Origin: Rossellomorea sp. y25
GTDB lineage: Bacteria > Bacillota > Bacilli > Bacillales > Bacillaceae_B
Direction: 5' to 3'
DNA length: 64,000 bases
NCBI RefSeq assembly: GCF_038049935.1
Contig: NZ_CP145886.1
Coordinates: 4,331,501 to 4,395,500, forward strand
Made by a program: the position numbers and the translations under genes. Below the pieces are notes generated by a model. The model was not told the origin of the DNA and did not search any database. It worked only from the letters and a program-made list of their open reading frames with translations. Each line of letters opens with the position of its first letter. Positions within the stretch are counted from its first letter, which is position 1. Shown here one piece after another: positions 18,201 through 27,403 of this stretch.

Positions 18201-19267
18201 GCAAGCATCGCATTGTTCACTGTGACGGATAACGGGTCAAACGGATCATTGGTGGCCGCTCCAAGGGACAGATTGATCACGTCCATTCCGTCCTCAACCG
18301 CTTTATCCACCCCGGCCATAATCCCTGACATCGGACCTGTCCCATAAGGACCCAGTACACGGTATCCATACAATTCAACATCCGGTGCTACCCCTTGAAC
18401 ACTATACGCTTTCTCTGTATTGGCCTCTTGTCCGGCGATGGTTCCCGAAACATGGGTACCATGGGACGTATAATACGTTTGGCCTCCCCTTGTCTCCGGG
18501 GCTCCGGACTTCTTCCAGTCCTCATACGTCGCTTCCATCGGATCATCGTCATTATCGACAAAGTCATAGCCGCCTCGATACACATCCTTTAAATCAGGAT
18601 GATTGTAATCGATTCCCGTATCTAATACACCCACCTTAATGCCTTCACCCGTTATTCCTTCTTCCTGAAGCTTGTCCACTCCGATTTGAGGAAGTGTTTC
18701 CACCCGTGCAGGGGAAGACTTCTCTTCATCACTTGCCGCTTCAACTGGTGGAGGAGGATCAATCGATATCTCTTCATCCACATATACCTTTTTCACAATC
18801 TCTGAATCTAGCAGCTCTTTTATCTGGTTTTGCGGAATTTCAATGGCAACCCCATTAAAGGCATGCTTAAATTCTTTATTTACTTTTATTGAAAGACCTT
18901 TACCTCGCTTCATTAAAAATTGCGATCTAAATGCTTGATGATCTTTCTCGACTGCTTCTTTCGCTTGATGTATGGTAGTTGACCGTTTTGACTTGGAGCT
19001 CTTGGAGGCTTTCACTGGAGGTGGCTCATGGAGAAATTCTATGATGACGTTCTTCTTTTCATTGCTCTCTAAATCAATGTCGCTTGAAACGCGCAAATCC
19101 TGAAATGGATACCCCATCTCCTTATTCAGCCGCTGCATCTCCTCAATCAACAAAGGTGTATCAGGTTTGCCCCCTTCCTCCGCACTGCCGACAGAAGATA
19201 ACGGGCTAATAAGTAAACCCGTCGAGAGTGACAGCACGAGCGCTGAGTTTCCTATTTTCTTCTTCAT
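15251..19267 (-). CDS. Second secreted Vpr-like subtilisin with PA insert and C-terminal dockerin-like repeats
   Basis: About 1,338 residues from the ATG at 19267 (GGGGGAT upstream; the TTG immediately before it is unlikely). It has the same architecture as the protein at 3993-8048. There is a signal peptide (NSALVLSLSTGLLISPLSS), an I9-type propeptide, and a catalytic domain with VLDTGIDYNH, TSHGTHVSGT and GTSMATPH. A PA insert lies between His and Ser (GKVALVEFG). The C-terminal dockerin-like pair reads GDVNGDDVIDVLDAVEIK and ADINFDGIVDDRDM, ending EGQTLEDILDELG. Both dockerin loops keep the D-x-N/D-x-D calcium pattern. Paralogs facing each other with about 7 kb between them suggest an old duplication followed by insertion of other genes. 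Predicted extracellular or surface protease; substrate unknown. Confidence 0.9.
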   Translation of the reverse strand: MKKKIGNSALVLSLSTGLLISPLSSVGSAEEGGKPDTPLLIEEMQRLNKEMGYPFQDLRVSSDIDLESNEKKNVIIEFLHEPPPVKASKSSKSKRSTTIHQAKEAVEKDHQAFRSQFLMKRGKGLSIKVNKEFKHAFNGVAIEIPQNQIKELLDSEIVKKVYVDEEISIDPPPPVEAASDEEKSSPARVETLPQIGVDKLQEEGITGEGIKVGVLDTGIDYNHPDLKDVYRGGYDFVDNDDDPMEATYEDWKKSGAPETRGGQTYYTSHGTHVSGTIAGQEANTEKAYSVQGVAPDVELYGYRVLGPYGTGPMSGIMAGVDKAVEDGMDVINLSLGAATNDPFDPLSVTVNNAMLAGTVTVISAGNNGNKMYTLGTPGAAPLPITVGASSSPMTIPVSQVLFKGESEVDAELEMMAKSFTDDLTLLENKEFEIVDVKRGLPFDLAGKDLAGKVALVEFGYLHPKGLMKTFKEKGVKAVLFASNSENHTGFFMGEGADFIPAFSMKKSALEFIRSQERPTITFNEMGEYTTEGDKLAAFSSRGPSLFTYDIKPEITAPGVHVYSTVPAYTADTKQREDYTYAYERYSGTSMATPHVTGVVALLLDQNPDLTPAQIKTIMMNTADPLNGDYSVYEVGAGRMDAYEAAHSDLTMTVHHVAKSVDGNGEIIDIPNATGSLNFGGIVLEDEDKLEKQTITIVNNGKEVKTLKGDVNFTEKSKDPVANGVKLTTENQVTIKPGESKSIEVQLEVPASAEKGPYDGYIQWVNEQDGGEIYQIPFGARVLGEGLAKPKLSHSVITQDTQPHPYIQNKTDIITEFFAPTIYSILVLLKDYETGKELGVVGWYLPSDIEEGKDYVMKFDGSYNPIASFGQQIAPGKVNAKEGKYILEIQGASFDGNRYIEQEVITIDNSVASIDLNRKGGIYEVDPGKSMKINGKVKGNEVWKYENVGFKSLKEDTPYEKVKTTGKDRINLDLGLEGSEKMKTVNLLPVNVTKNAYMWHPDYQYTLIEKGTPYAYLGSEKIVDEQENLSMDLTLKNVKELTTSQYTFTYPHHLEMEEVSLHPELEKAAQEKGMDVTVETLETQLNEESTTVTVQVSTASEKPLKIEKEMEILTLSFNQKAGSFHKGPLEIQLNDADLSGGPELLTVHGMVNIIPPTSEMKGYGIANFSWSQVQEADMEKLDVVVKATDEEGKEYAGTMTETGHYFIDDLPAQEESYMVELKIPGHFRSIQTIPNMNDIVGKHIYGSQQQLSNIYYTGGDVNGDDVIDVLDAVEIKDSWKTSKNRSADINFDGIVDDRDMWSVFVNYEARNTWAPNPPMPKLEHEGQTLEDILDELGIR

Positions 19268-19605
19268 CAATATGTATCCCCCTTCTCAACTTCATTCAGA
19301 GACACTACCATGACTGTATGGACTCTTCACTTCAGCCCTCCAATCATTTCCAAGTCTCTCTGTTTAAATTATAAAGGGTCTACATTTGGTACTGTATCGG
19401 GACATAAAACAGGATAAACGGTGGGTGATATCGATATTTAGAGGCATTTTCTCCTTATGAATATAATGGAATCAGGACTTCTTTCTTAATAATATAGGGT
19501 TATTTCAAGTAATAGAGGTGGTTGGGGCCAGAACTCGAAAGTTGGAGCAAAATGAATACGGGACCGAGGGACAGATTCCCTACTATCCTGATGATCAATA
19601 ATTTC
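19268..19605. other. Intergenic between divergent subtilase and hydrolase genes
   Basis: About 340 bases. It should hold the minus-strand subtilase promoter (GGGGGAT ribosome site at its lower edge). No gene is visible. A degenerate family-A half (GGGACAGATTCCCT) occurs at 19568. Confidence 0.4.
19568..19582. repeat. Degenerate family-A half repeat
   Basis: GAGGGACAGATTCCCTAC keeps the 5' GGGACAG arm and part of the 3' arm. It marks the right-hand limit of family A in this window. Confidence 0.45.
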
Positions 19606-19636
19606 TGATATGAAATATCACCATAACGAATATAAT
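19606..19636 (+). promoter_or_regulatory. Candidate promoter with a perfect palindrome over the -35 area
   Basis: TATAAT at 19631-19636 is a good -10, but no consensus -35 stands 17 bases before it. Instead a perfect inverted repeat TGATAT-GAA-ATATCA occupies 19606-19620, about where the -35 would be. This is typical of repressor or activator operators. It lies 36 bases before the start of the hydrolase gene. Confidence 0.45.
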
Positions 19637-19672
19637 GTAGAAACCAATTTAAAGAATCAGGGGGATGCAGCC

Positions 19673-20503
19673 ATGAACCCAAGTGGCACGTATATTGAAG
19701 TGGAACCGGGCATCGAATTATTTGTTCAGGATATCGGCAGCGGAGAACCCATTGTCTTTATTCCGGGTTTTACATTTACGACTGAAGTCTTTTCCGAGCA
19801 GGTGAAGCATTTTTCAAAAACTCACCGTACGATTGTAATCGATCCGAGAAGCCACGGCCGATCAACCATGACGGTTCACGGGAATGACTATGTCACGCAT
19901 GGAACAGATCTCGATAAGGTATTGAAGCAATTAAAAGTCGAGAATGTAACGCTTGTCGGCTGGTCATTCGGATGCTTAACGGTTTGGGAATATATCCGCC
20001 AATTCGGTACGGATGACATCAAATCCCTTGTCCTCATTGATATGCCGCCCAAATCTTTATCGGTTCAACAAGACGAGGAGTGGGTGGAAGGCAAGCTTGA
20101 TGACATGGCTGCGGCGTACACAAACTATCTTCGCAATCCAAAAGGACAACGGGATTTCATTGCTGCTTATGCCAAGGGCGTCATGGTCCAACGGGAGCTG
20201 AAGGAAGAAGAATTGACGTGGATTGTCGAGCAATCACTGAAACCCCCTTACTATATTGCTGCCAACTTGTTTTCTTCGGGGCTTTTCTCTGATTATCGTG
20301 TGGAGGCGGCTGAGAGCAGTGAAGCCGTGCCGACTTTGTTTGTTGTTGCCGAGCATTGGGCGGAAGCAGCGAGTTCCAGTTTGAGAAAGCTGGCTCCTAA
20401 AGCGGAGGTAGAGGTGTTGGGTGGGCATCTTATGTTTTGGGAGTATGGTGGGAAGTTTAATGGGGTGGTTGAGGGTTTTTTGGTAGGGAATAAAATAACT
20501 TAG
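19673..20503 (+). CDS. Alpha/beta hydrolase
   Basis: 276 residues from the ATG at 19673, chosen because AGGGGGAT lies 6-8 bases upstream; the longer frame to 19610 has no ribosome site. The fold is visible as GSGEPIVFIPG (oxyanion HGxP-like loop), RSHGRS, the nucleophile elbow VGWSFG (Ser in GxSxG), PTLFVVAEH and a late His in LGGHLMFWE. Residue EH in place of a D near strand 7 leaves the acid uncertain. Likely an esterase, lactonase or haloperoxidase-like hydrolase of a small molecule. Monocistronic, with a bidirectional terminator downstream. Confidence 0.85.
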   Translation: MNPSGTYIEVEPGIELFVQDIGSGEPIVFIPGFTFTTEVFSEQVKHFSKTHRTIVIDPRSHGRSTMTVHGNDYVTHGTDLDKVLKQLKVENVTLVGWSFGCLTVWEYIRQFGTDDIKSLVLIDMPPKSLSVQQDEEWVEGKLDDMAAAYTNYLRNPKGQRDFIAAYAKGVMVQRELKEEELTWIVEQSLKPPYYIAANLFSSGLFSDYRVEAAESSEAVPTLFVVAEHWAEAASSSLRKLAPKAEVEVLGGHLMFWEYGGKFNGVVEGFLVGNKIT

Positions 20504-20654
20504 CATTCTTTTCTTTACGGATGGTTAGCTGGCCGGTACGTTTCTCATAACTAAAATGTGTGTCCCTCGCAATCTTATTTGTGTTCATCAAAGGAAGCAT
20601 CGGGACGGTTCAACTTTTAGAGGTTAAGGTTCAAAATGGATAAAGAACGTCAAA

Positions 20655-20685
20655 TAACCCGCCAAACCAATAGCTCGGCGGGTTA
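20655..20685. terminator. Bidirectional terminator between hydrolase and capsule cluster
   Basis: Perfect 9-bp stem TAACCCGCC/GGCGGGTTA with a 13-base loop and A/T-rich flanks on both sides. It ends the plus-strand hydrolase and the minus-strand capsule operon. Confidence 0.85.
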
Positions 20686-20691
20686 AATTTA

Positions 20692-21858
20692 TTAATCCCT
20701 ACTAAATAAATCCCTAGTATACACCTTATCCTCTACTTCGCTTAGATCATCCGACAATCGATTCGCAACGATTACATCTGATATCCTCTTAAATTCTTCA
20801 AAATCATTAACCACTCTAGAATTATAAAATGTCTCTTCATGAAGTGCTGGCTCATACACAACAATTTCAATTCCCTTTGATTTAATTCGTTTCATAACTC
20901 CTTGTATAGCGGATTGCCTAAAATTATCTGAATCCATTTTCATTGTAAGTCGATAAATTCCAACAATCCTAGGATTTCTGTTAATTATCATATCTGCAAT
21001 ATGATCTTTTCTTGTTCTGTTAGCATCAACTATAGCTGTCATGATATTGTTTGGTACGTCCTCATAGTTAGCCAGTAATTGCTTCGTGTCTTTTGGGAGG
21101 CAGTATCCTCCATAACCAAATGAAGGATTATTATAATGATCACCTATTCGGGGGTCTAAACCTACACCATCAATAATTTGTTTAGTATTTAAACCTCTGA
21201 TTTCTGCATAAGAGTCTAGCTCATTAAAGAAAGCAACTCTCATTGCTAGATAGGTGTTTGCAAATAGTTTAATAGCTTCAGCCTCTGTTGAATTCGTAAA
21301 TAAAACATCAATATTTTCTTTAAGTGCACCTTCTACTAACAAGTCAGCAAAAACTTTTGCTCTTTCAGACTGTTCCCCAACAACAATTCTTGAAGGATAT
21401 AAGTTATCATATAATGCTCTACCTTCTCTTAAAAACTCTGGAGAAAAGATAATATTTTCTGTCTTAAATTTTTCTCGTACTGCTTCTGTATAACCTACCG
21501 GGACTGTAGATTTAATAACCATAACTGCATCTGGATTTATAGATACAACATTAGCAATAACAGCTTCTACAGTTCTGGTATCAAAATAATTCTTTTTAGG
21601 ATCATAATTGGTAGGTGTAGAGATGATTATATATTCAGCATCTTTAAATGCTTTATAATTGTCTGTTGTTGCGGTTAAATTCAATTTTTTTGTTGCTAAG
21701 AATTCTTCAATCTCATAATCTATTATTGGAGACCTTTTGTTATTTATCATATCTACTTTTTCTTGTAAGATATCTAATGCAATTACTTCGTTGTGTTGAC
21801 CCAGTAATATAGCATTTGATAAACCCACATATCCTGTTCCAGCAATTGTAATTTTCAT
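20692..21858 (-). CDS. UDP-glucose 6-dehydrogenase family protein
   Basis: 388 residues from the ATG at 21858 (AGGGTG 11 bases upstream; an earlier GTG adds four residues). The N-terminal Rossmann fold is [15 protein letters not shown]. The catalytic Cys sits in [15 protein letters not shown], and [21 protein letters not shown] is the family's central block, here quoted in two parts ([21 protein letters not shown]). The length fits the short Ugd type that oxidises UDP-glucose to UDP-glucuronate with two NAD+. It is the last gene of the capsule cluster. With GalU at 35503-36396 it would complete the route from glucose-1-P to UDP-GlcA. A UDP-ManNAc dehydrogenase (CapO role) is the main alternative. 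Confidence 0.88.
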   Translation of the reverse strand: MKITIAGTGYVGLSNAILLGQHNEVIALDILQEKVDMINNKRSPIIDYEIEEFLATKKLNLTATTDNYKAFKDAEYIIISTPTNYDPKKNYFDTRTVEAVIANVVSINPDAVMVIKSTVPVGYTEAVREKFKTENIIFSPEFLREGRALYDNLYPSRIVVGEQSERAKVFADLLVEGALKENIDVLFTNSTEAEAIKLFANTYLAMRVAFFNELDSYAEIRGLNTKQIIDGVGLDPRIGDHYNNPSFGYGGYCLPKDTKQLLANYEDVPNNIMTAIVDANRTRKDHIADMIINRNPRIVGIYRLTMKMDSDNFRQSAIQGVMKRIKSKGIEIVVYEPALHEETFYNSRVVNDFEEFKRISDVIVANRLSDDLSEVEDKVYTRDLFSRD

Positions 21859-21924
21859 TACTTTATACACACCCTAGCAAAATTAAATGATATGTTTTAT
21901 ATTACTATATTACATAACCTATAA

Positions 21925-23442
21925 TTAATTTCTTTTTCTTGCAGCTCTATAAATATTTAACAAATAACTCTTTTCATCTTTGTTAAAGAGCAAGAAAAAA
22001 GAAAATAATATATATCCTATAGTAATAATTGTTCCTGAAAGTACCAAATCCCACCAACTTATTATCTGAAAGTAAGATTGTAAAATAAAACTTACTATGG
22101 TAATAAAAAATGCACCAATAATTGGATATATCATACCGACAAAATATTTCCACAATGGTTGATTAGTTACTACAGAACTATATATTGGAATAAAAATAAC
22201 ATTTTTACCTATTAATGAGATAGCACCTGCTAAAACGATACCGTATAGGCCCAGATTAGTATAAATAGATAGTAGGATAGCTAACAAAAGGTTTATAACC
22301 CCTAACATGATCGTTACTAAGCCTGGTAGCATCAGTTTATTAACAGCTGTAAATATATGATTTAAAGGTAAAGGACTAAGTGTAACAATTAAGTATGCGG
22401 AATTTAATATTAAAAGCCATTTATGTGTTACAAATTCAGGACCTAACCAAATGTTTAATATTACCCCTGCAAATCCACAAATTAAAGCTGCTGGTAAAGC
22501 TATCAACAAACCATTTAGTTTTACTGATTTATTACAATAGTTTATTAGTGAATTTATGTTTTTACTGGCATAATTATTTATTATAACAGGTGCAAATACG
22601 GAAGATGTAATATTAGCAACTGTTCTTAATAATAATGGAAGCTGTAACATAGCTCCATAAACTCCTGCCTTTGATGCACCGAAAATAATATTCGCAAGTA
22701 TAATCTCAACTGAAAGAAATAATATAACACCAATTTGTCCGATTGAATTCCATATACCGGCACTTAGTAATTCTCTTAAGTTGCTAAAATTAAACCTCTT
22801 AAAGTTTACGGATACTGTTGGTATGAGCTTCTTAAAAAAGTAAAAACTTGTAATCAGTGAAACAGCACCTGCTACCATTGCCCCTAAATTTATGTACCAT
22901 ATTTTAGGTGAAAATATGGTTAACAATAATAGTATAGCAATTGCTTTAGTAATAGCATTTATTGCTTCAATACCTTTAGTAATATATAATTTATTCATTG
23001 CAAACGGACCAGCTAAGAAAAGAGAATTAACAAATGTAATAATAACTAAAGTCCCACCAAAAAAGATTGCTAGTTTTACATCAATTAATAAATAATCAGG
23101 TACATTTAATACTCTGTTTATCTTATTTATTACTACCATTACTATAATTATTATTAATATCGCCCCAAAAAGCGTTGAAACTAAATAAGTATTAAAATAC
23201 TCTTCTGCTTTTCTAATATTACCTTGTGAAATAGATATCGTTAAAAACCTAGCAATTACAGAGCTTAGAGCAAAAGTTAAAACCGACAAAATGCTAATAA
23301 TTTGTTGAGTTAGCGGAATAAACCCGTAAGCTTCCGTCCCTAAATTATTTATTATCAAGGGAGTCATCCAAAAAGTAATAAATACGGTTAGAAGAAATGT
23401 AAGGATAGACGCCCCTAGATTATAAATCAAATTGTCTTTCAT
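21925..23442 (-). CDS. Polysaccharide flippase (Wzx/MATE-like)
   Basis: 505 residues with about 12-14 transmembrane helices across the whole length, opening NLGASILTFLLTVFITFWMT and containing the Wzx-type N-terminal pattern LGTEAYGFIPL. Such proteins flip undecaprenyl-linked repeat units to the outer face of the membrane. It is in the capsule operon between the dehydrogenase and a pyruvyltransferase-family gene. Base composition is very A+T-rich. No motif allows a finer call. Confidence 0.85.
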   Translation of the reverse strand: MKDNLIYNLGASILTFLLTVFITFWMTPLIINNLGTEAYGFIPLTQQIISILSVLTFALSSVIARFLTISISQGNIRKAEEYFNTYLVSTLFGAILIIIIVMVVINKINRVLNVPDYLLIDVKLAIFFGGTLVIITFVNSLFLAGPFAMNKLYITKGIEAINAITKAIAILLLLTIFSPKIWYINLGAMVAGAVSLITSFYFFKKLIPTVSVNFKRFNFSNLRELLSAGIWNSIGQIGVILFLSVEIILANIIFGASKAGVYGAMLQLPLLLRTVANITSSVFAPVIINNYASKNINSLINYCNKSVKLNGLLIALPAALICGFAGVILNIWLGPEFVTHKWLLILNSAYLIVTLSPLPLNHIFTAVNKLMLPGLVTIMLGVINLLLAILLSIYTNLGLYGIVLAGAISLIGKNVIFIPIYSSVVTNQPLWKYFVGMIYPIIGAFFITIVSFILQSYFQIISWWDLVLSGTIITIGYILFSFFLLFNKDEKSYLLNIYRAARKRN

Positions 23443-23523
23443 TTGAATTTCCTTCCATCTATTCTAGAGTTAAAATACTTTCTTAAACATTAAGTAATAA
23501 TTACTAGATTATGTATTAATACA

Positions 23524-24765
23524 TTAGGATTTAATATTATTTATCATTTTTGTCGATAATTCAATTTGTTTCAATACCTCACTATTAATGTCAAACATTA
23601 ATTTCAGCTCTTCTTTTTTTTCGTTCATTTTACTTATATTAATGCTATACTCTTCTACTAGATTATCTACTCTATCGGTCACACATAAATAATCACTTAT
23701 AAAACCATTCAAAGTAACCATATTTTCTTCAAACCCCGTCAGTTTAAAAAATTCGGTAACCTTTTGTTGCCAACTAATTCCAATGAAAGGTATGTTTTTA
23801 GATAAGGCAACTATTGTTGAGTGCATTCTAGTTCCAACTAATAAGTCTAGTTTATCAAATAATAGTAAAGTATTCTTTAGATCCATAAAATTCTCAAATT
23901 GCAATCTACTACTATTGGTATTTACTTTTAGTCTTAAGTCCTCTATAGCTTTAACATCCAACTTCTCAGTACAAAACACCGAAATTTTGTAATTGGTATT
24001 TTCAAGGTAATAATTTATTAATTTCCCTAGATTAAATAGATATTCCTGGTAAGTATCATCTGTATATTCTGCCAACCTTATATCCATAACATTAATACCG
24101 ATTGTTTTTACTTCGCCCTTTAATTTGTCAATGCCCTGTAAGAAAATTACTGGATCAACTGTTTGAAATAACTTCCTTTGACCTTTATTTAAATCACTAA
24201 TAAGATCATATGACTTTTTATCTCTTACAGTTACATAATCGGCCATATTCAGTACTTCAATAGTATTATTAATTTGAGATTTAGTTTCGAAAGGACCAAT
24301 ACCTACGTTTATCACAAAAATAGGTAACCCTCTCTTTTTAGCTTCTTTCAATATTAAACCAAAATAGAATGCTGATGAAGAGTGTTTTTCTGTATCAAAT
24401 ATGGCATTTCCCCCACCAATAATTAAAGCATCAACATCCTTAATTTTTTCACGATATGTAGCTAAATTTTTATTATTAATTGCTTTTTTCTTATTAAGGT
24501 AATCTCTAAAGACTGAAATCATAAAGGTTTTCCTTAAATATTTTCTATATATAAATTTTAAATAAGTACTTTTCTTTTTCTTTGTAGATTTGGGATGATG
24601 TTGACTATATTGAAAAGATTCATCTAAAGTATTATAAAATGATAAATTATAATCAAACCTGTATATCGCTTCTGTATAATCTATCAATAATTTTTCTAGC
24701 TCACGTACAATTAATTCGTCACCTAAATTCTTACTACCGTATCTACTTATAAAGATTACTTTCAT
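23524..24765 (-). CDS. Polysaccharide pyruvyl transferase family protein
   Basis: 413 residues opening MKVIFISRYGSKNLGDELIV, the typical start of the CsaB/WcaK/EpsO family (Y-x-x-x-N-x-GD). Later blocks include ALIIGGGNAIFD, VINVGIGPF, VTVRDKKSYDL and DLLVGTRMHSTIVAL, all hallmarks of this GT-B-like fold. Members move pyruvyl from PEP to sugars as ketals, giving the polymer extra negative charge. It overlaps none of its neighbours and follows the GT4 gene by 15 bases, so it belongs to the capsule transcript. The acceptor sugar is unknown. Confidence 0.85.
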   Translation of the reverse strand: MKVIFISRYGSKNLGDELIVRELEKLLIDYTEAIYRFDYNLSFYNTLDESFQYSQHHPKSTKKKKSTYLKFIYRKYLRKTFMISVFRDYLNKKKAINNKNLATYREKIKDVDALIIGGGNAIFDTEKHSSSAFYFGLILKEAKKRGLPIFVINVGIGPFETKSQINNTIEVLNMADYVTVRDKKSYDLISDLNKGQRKLFQTVDPVIFLQGIDKLKGEVKTIGINVMDIRLAEYTDDTYQEYLFNLGKLINYYLENTNYKISVFCTEKLDVKAIEDLRLKVNTNSSRLQFENFMDLKNTLLLFDKLDLLVGTRMHSTIVALSKNIPFIGISWQQKVTEFFKLTGFEENMVTLNGFISDYLCVTDRVDNLVEEYSINISKMNEKKEELKLMFDINSEVLKQIELSTKMINNIKS

Positions 24766-24780
24766 ATTTCCACCTATTTC

Positions 24781-25866
24781 TTAAAGTAATGTTTCCCACT
24801 CACTTATTACATTTCTATAATTATACTTATCCAAATAAGTATTTGTATTATTTGAAAGAGATATTCTTAAATCTTTATTTAATATTAACTTACTAATTGC
24901 TTTTGAAAATTCATTGATATCGTTTTGGGGTACGAGAAGACCATTTTCCTTATCTCTTATTATACTCCTAGGGCCATAATTACAATCAAAAGCTATTACT
25001 GGAATTCCTACCTTTAATGCTTCTAACATAATCAGTCCAAATGACTCAAATCTGGAAGGTACAACTAAAAAGGAGTATTCTTTGTAAGTACTATATATAT
25101 TTCTGTTGTACCCTTTTAAATTTATTCTAGTATTTAAGTTTTGTTGGGATATCTGCTTTTGGATATTATCCATTTCAGGCCCTGAACCATATATATCTAA
25201 TTGCCATTCATCATCATTAATCAAATCCAAAGCTTTGCCAAATGATTCAACCAGTAAATCGGCACCCTTCTCATAACTTAATCTCCCAACATACAGAATC
25301 TTTTTACTATTATTATTATACGGTGAGTTTATAATGTTAGGATCAAGTGCATTAGGAATGGTTTTAATTTTATTTTTTTCGCCATTAAATATTTCCGCAT
25401 ACTCTCGCTCATTTTCCTCTGTCAAAACAACGAATCTATCAGAATACTTCATCGTTTGCTTTAGACCTAACCAACTTAAGCCGTATCTACTATAATTGCT
25501 CATACCGGTATGGTCACGGACTACAACTTTCAACGACTTGTCTTTCAAAAACTTAGTTGGTATGAAAGGGACAAGGCCCAACCCTTCAATTACAAGTGTG
25601 TCAAAATGTGCAGATGAAAGAAGTCTTTTGCACTGAAAGTATGTTTTGAAAAATACTTTTTTTAGATCCACATTTCCTTTCAATGATCCTTTTAAAAATG
25701 TAGTTTTAGGACCGAAGTCATATTTAATCTCTTCATAATCAAATAGTGATATTATTGTAACTGAAAACTTTTCATTATTCAGTGCTTTTGATATTAATGA
25801 TAACGATTTTTGTATCCCACCACCAGTTGCAGCTGAAGAAACCAAAAAAGCAATATTTTTCAACAT
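24781..25866 (-). CDS. Glycosyltransferase family 4
   Basis: About 361 residues from the ATG two codons after a GTG at 25872. The N-terminal block is IAFLVSSAATGGGIQKSLSL and the C-terminal GT-B half shows KKILYVGRLSYEKGADLLV and the donor-binding E-x7-E block SRFESFGLIMLEALKVGIPV. These are typical retaining GT4 (GT1/4 Pfam) features. It probably adds one sugar of the repeat unit on the cytoplasmic face. Donor and acceptor cannot be read. Confidence 0.88.
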   Translation of the reverse strand: MLKNIAFLVSSAATGGGIQKSLSLISKALNNEKFSVTIISLFDYEEIKYDFGPKTTFLKGSLKGNVDLKKVFFKTYFQCKRLLSSAHFDTLVIEGLGLVPFIPTKFLKDKSLKVVVRDHTGMSNYSRYGLSWLGLKQTMKYSDRFVVLTEENEREYAEIFNGEKNKIKTIPNALDPNIINSPYNNNSKKILYVGRLSYEKGADLLVESFGKALDLINDDEWQLDIYGSGPEMDNIQKQISQQNLNTRINLKGYNRNIYSTYKEYSFLVVPSRFESFGLIMLEALKVGIPVIAFDCNYGPRSIIRDKENGLLVPQNDINEFSKAISKLILNKDLRISLSNNTNTYLDKYNYRNVISEWETLL

Positions 25867-26145
25867 AAACACCTACTTATGAATTTATCGTTCAACTTGA
25901 GCCACCTGAAACCTTAATTATCTAATATAGATTATTTTTGTGAAATAAATTTATAAATTGAGCTAATTCTTTTCAGGATTCACTATAAAATGAAAAATAG
26001 CTTGACTTCTATTTAATACTACTTAAAATTTAACAGTGTTTTAATTTCCAGCTGGAATAGTTTAATAATAAAATTTATAATAATCTGACTACCTAAGTCC
26101 AAGAAAATTTAGAGTAACTTTAGAGACCATCTTTAAGTAATAACT
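25867..26145. other. A+T-rich intergenic gap inside the capsule cluster
   Basis: About 280 bases, unusually wide for this compact cluster. Nothing coding is seen. It may hold a secondary promoter for the distal four genes, but no clear consensus is visible. Confidence 0.4.
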
Positions 26146-27378
26146 CTATAGTTGAGCTTTTGCTGGTATAACTTCCTTTTCATATCTGTTATTTAACAAA
26201 AGAATATAGGTAAGAGAAAACCACAATATTGGTTCAATCAAGTAATTACTTCCAGAAAGTAAATTTATAAAGGAAAACAAAAATAAACTAAGAGAAAAAT
26301 AATATTTAATATCACATGAATTTTTAATCGATTTTTTTAATACGTAAATGATAAGTAATATACTAAAAAATATTAAAAATACTCCACCATCTATAAATAA
26401 ATCTAAAAATAAATTGTGAGAAAAATGTGCAGAAGGGTGAATCAAATAAACAGATCCAATTCCATGACCCCAAAAAGGGCTATTTTTAATAAGCTCTAAT
26501 GAATCCCTATATATAAATAATCGTCCAGATGTATTTTCCCAATCGATTAAGCCACTACCACTAAAATTCAAGAAACTAAAACCACGAAAAATACCGTCCT
26601 TTAGAGTCTCATTGTTAAGAACAATGAAAGTTACACTAACTAGTAATAATGATACAATAAACACTAGTTTACTTGCCTTTTTAATATTGATTTTTGTTTG
26701 CTTTAGTACATTAAAAATGAATAAGAGTAGGAAAACTATGCTTAGTACCATTGCTCCCCTACCACCTGAGAAAAATAAAGCTGTATATGATATAACTATG
26801 CTTGTTAACACCAAAATGCTTTGTTGTGCTTTTCTAGTTGTATTATTTACATATAAATCAAATAGGAGGACATAGCTCAATGCTATATTTAGAGCAGCAA
26901 TGTAAGAAAAATCATTATAATTAACTCCACCGAAGTTTAATGTATGGGCTAAAAAAAATGATGATTTATTTAGATATAGGTATTTTAATAGTGATATTGA
27001 AATTAAAATATTTATTAATTTCAATTTTCCCAATTGCCAGCTTTTAGGTTTATTAACCAGAATTGAAGCAAGGAATATCATCGGAACTGCTCTTATCACC
27101 ACTATTAAATACTTGGTTTTCGCAAAACTATCAACATTCCCATAAATAGATATTGACAATAGTATAGAGGAAACCAAGATAAAAGCTATTAAAATGATCA
27201 TAACAAGCTTTTTGGAAATAGTTTTCTTAATTATTATATCTCTTAGAAATAATAATATTATTATTACAAAAGTAAGAATTGATATTGCCCTATAAACGGT
27301 ACTATTATAAGTAATATTTAACAGATTGTTCACTACAGGATACAATTCTGTTAAGAATATTAAGATATATAAATACAT
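26146..27378 (-). CDS. O-antigen/capsule polymerase (Wzy-like, O-antigen ligase family)
   Basis: 410 residues with about ten to twelve membrane helices. A long loop near the C-terminal half holds the family's RLFIYRDSLELIKNSPFWG and GHGIGSVYLIHPSAHFSHN blocks (H-x-H-N motif), matching Wzy_C/WaaL-type proteins. In this setting it should polymerise undecaprenyl-linked repeats at the outer membrane face. Highly A+T-rich like its neighbours. Confidence 0.85.
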   Translation of the reverse strand: MYLYILIFLTELYPVVNNLLNITYNSTVYRAISILTFVIIILLFLRDIIIKKTISKKLVMIILIAFILVSSILLSISIYGNVDSFAKTKYLIVVIRAVPMIFLASILVNKPKSWQLGKLKLINILISISLLKYLYLNKSSFFLAHTLNFGGVNYNDFSYIAALNIALSYVLLFDLYVNNTTRKAQQSILVLTSIVISYTALFFSGGRGAMVLSIVFLLLFIFNVLKQTKINIKKASKLVFIVSLLLVSVTFIVLNNETLKDGIFRGFSFLNFSGSGLIDWENTSGRLFIYRDSLELIKNSPFWGHGIGSVYLIHPSAHFSHNLFLDLFIDGGVFLIFFSILLIIYVLKKSIKNSCDIKYYFSLSLFLFSFINLLSGSNYLIEPILWFSLTYILLLNNRYEKEVIPAKAQL

Positions 27379-27403
27379 TATTTAATACACCAACTTTACT
27401 CGT

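Noticed and set aside
19611..19627. Possible PlcR box TATGAAATATCACCATA upstream of the hydrolase
   Set aside because: It is one base too long for the 16-base consensus and overlaps a better, perfectly symmetrical palindrome.
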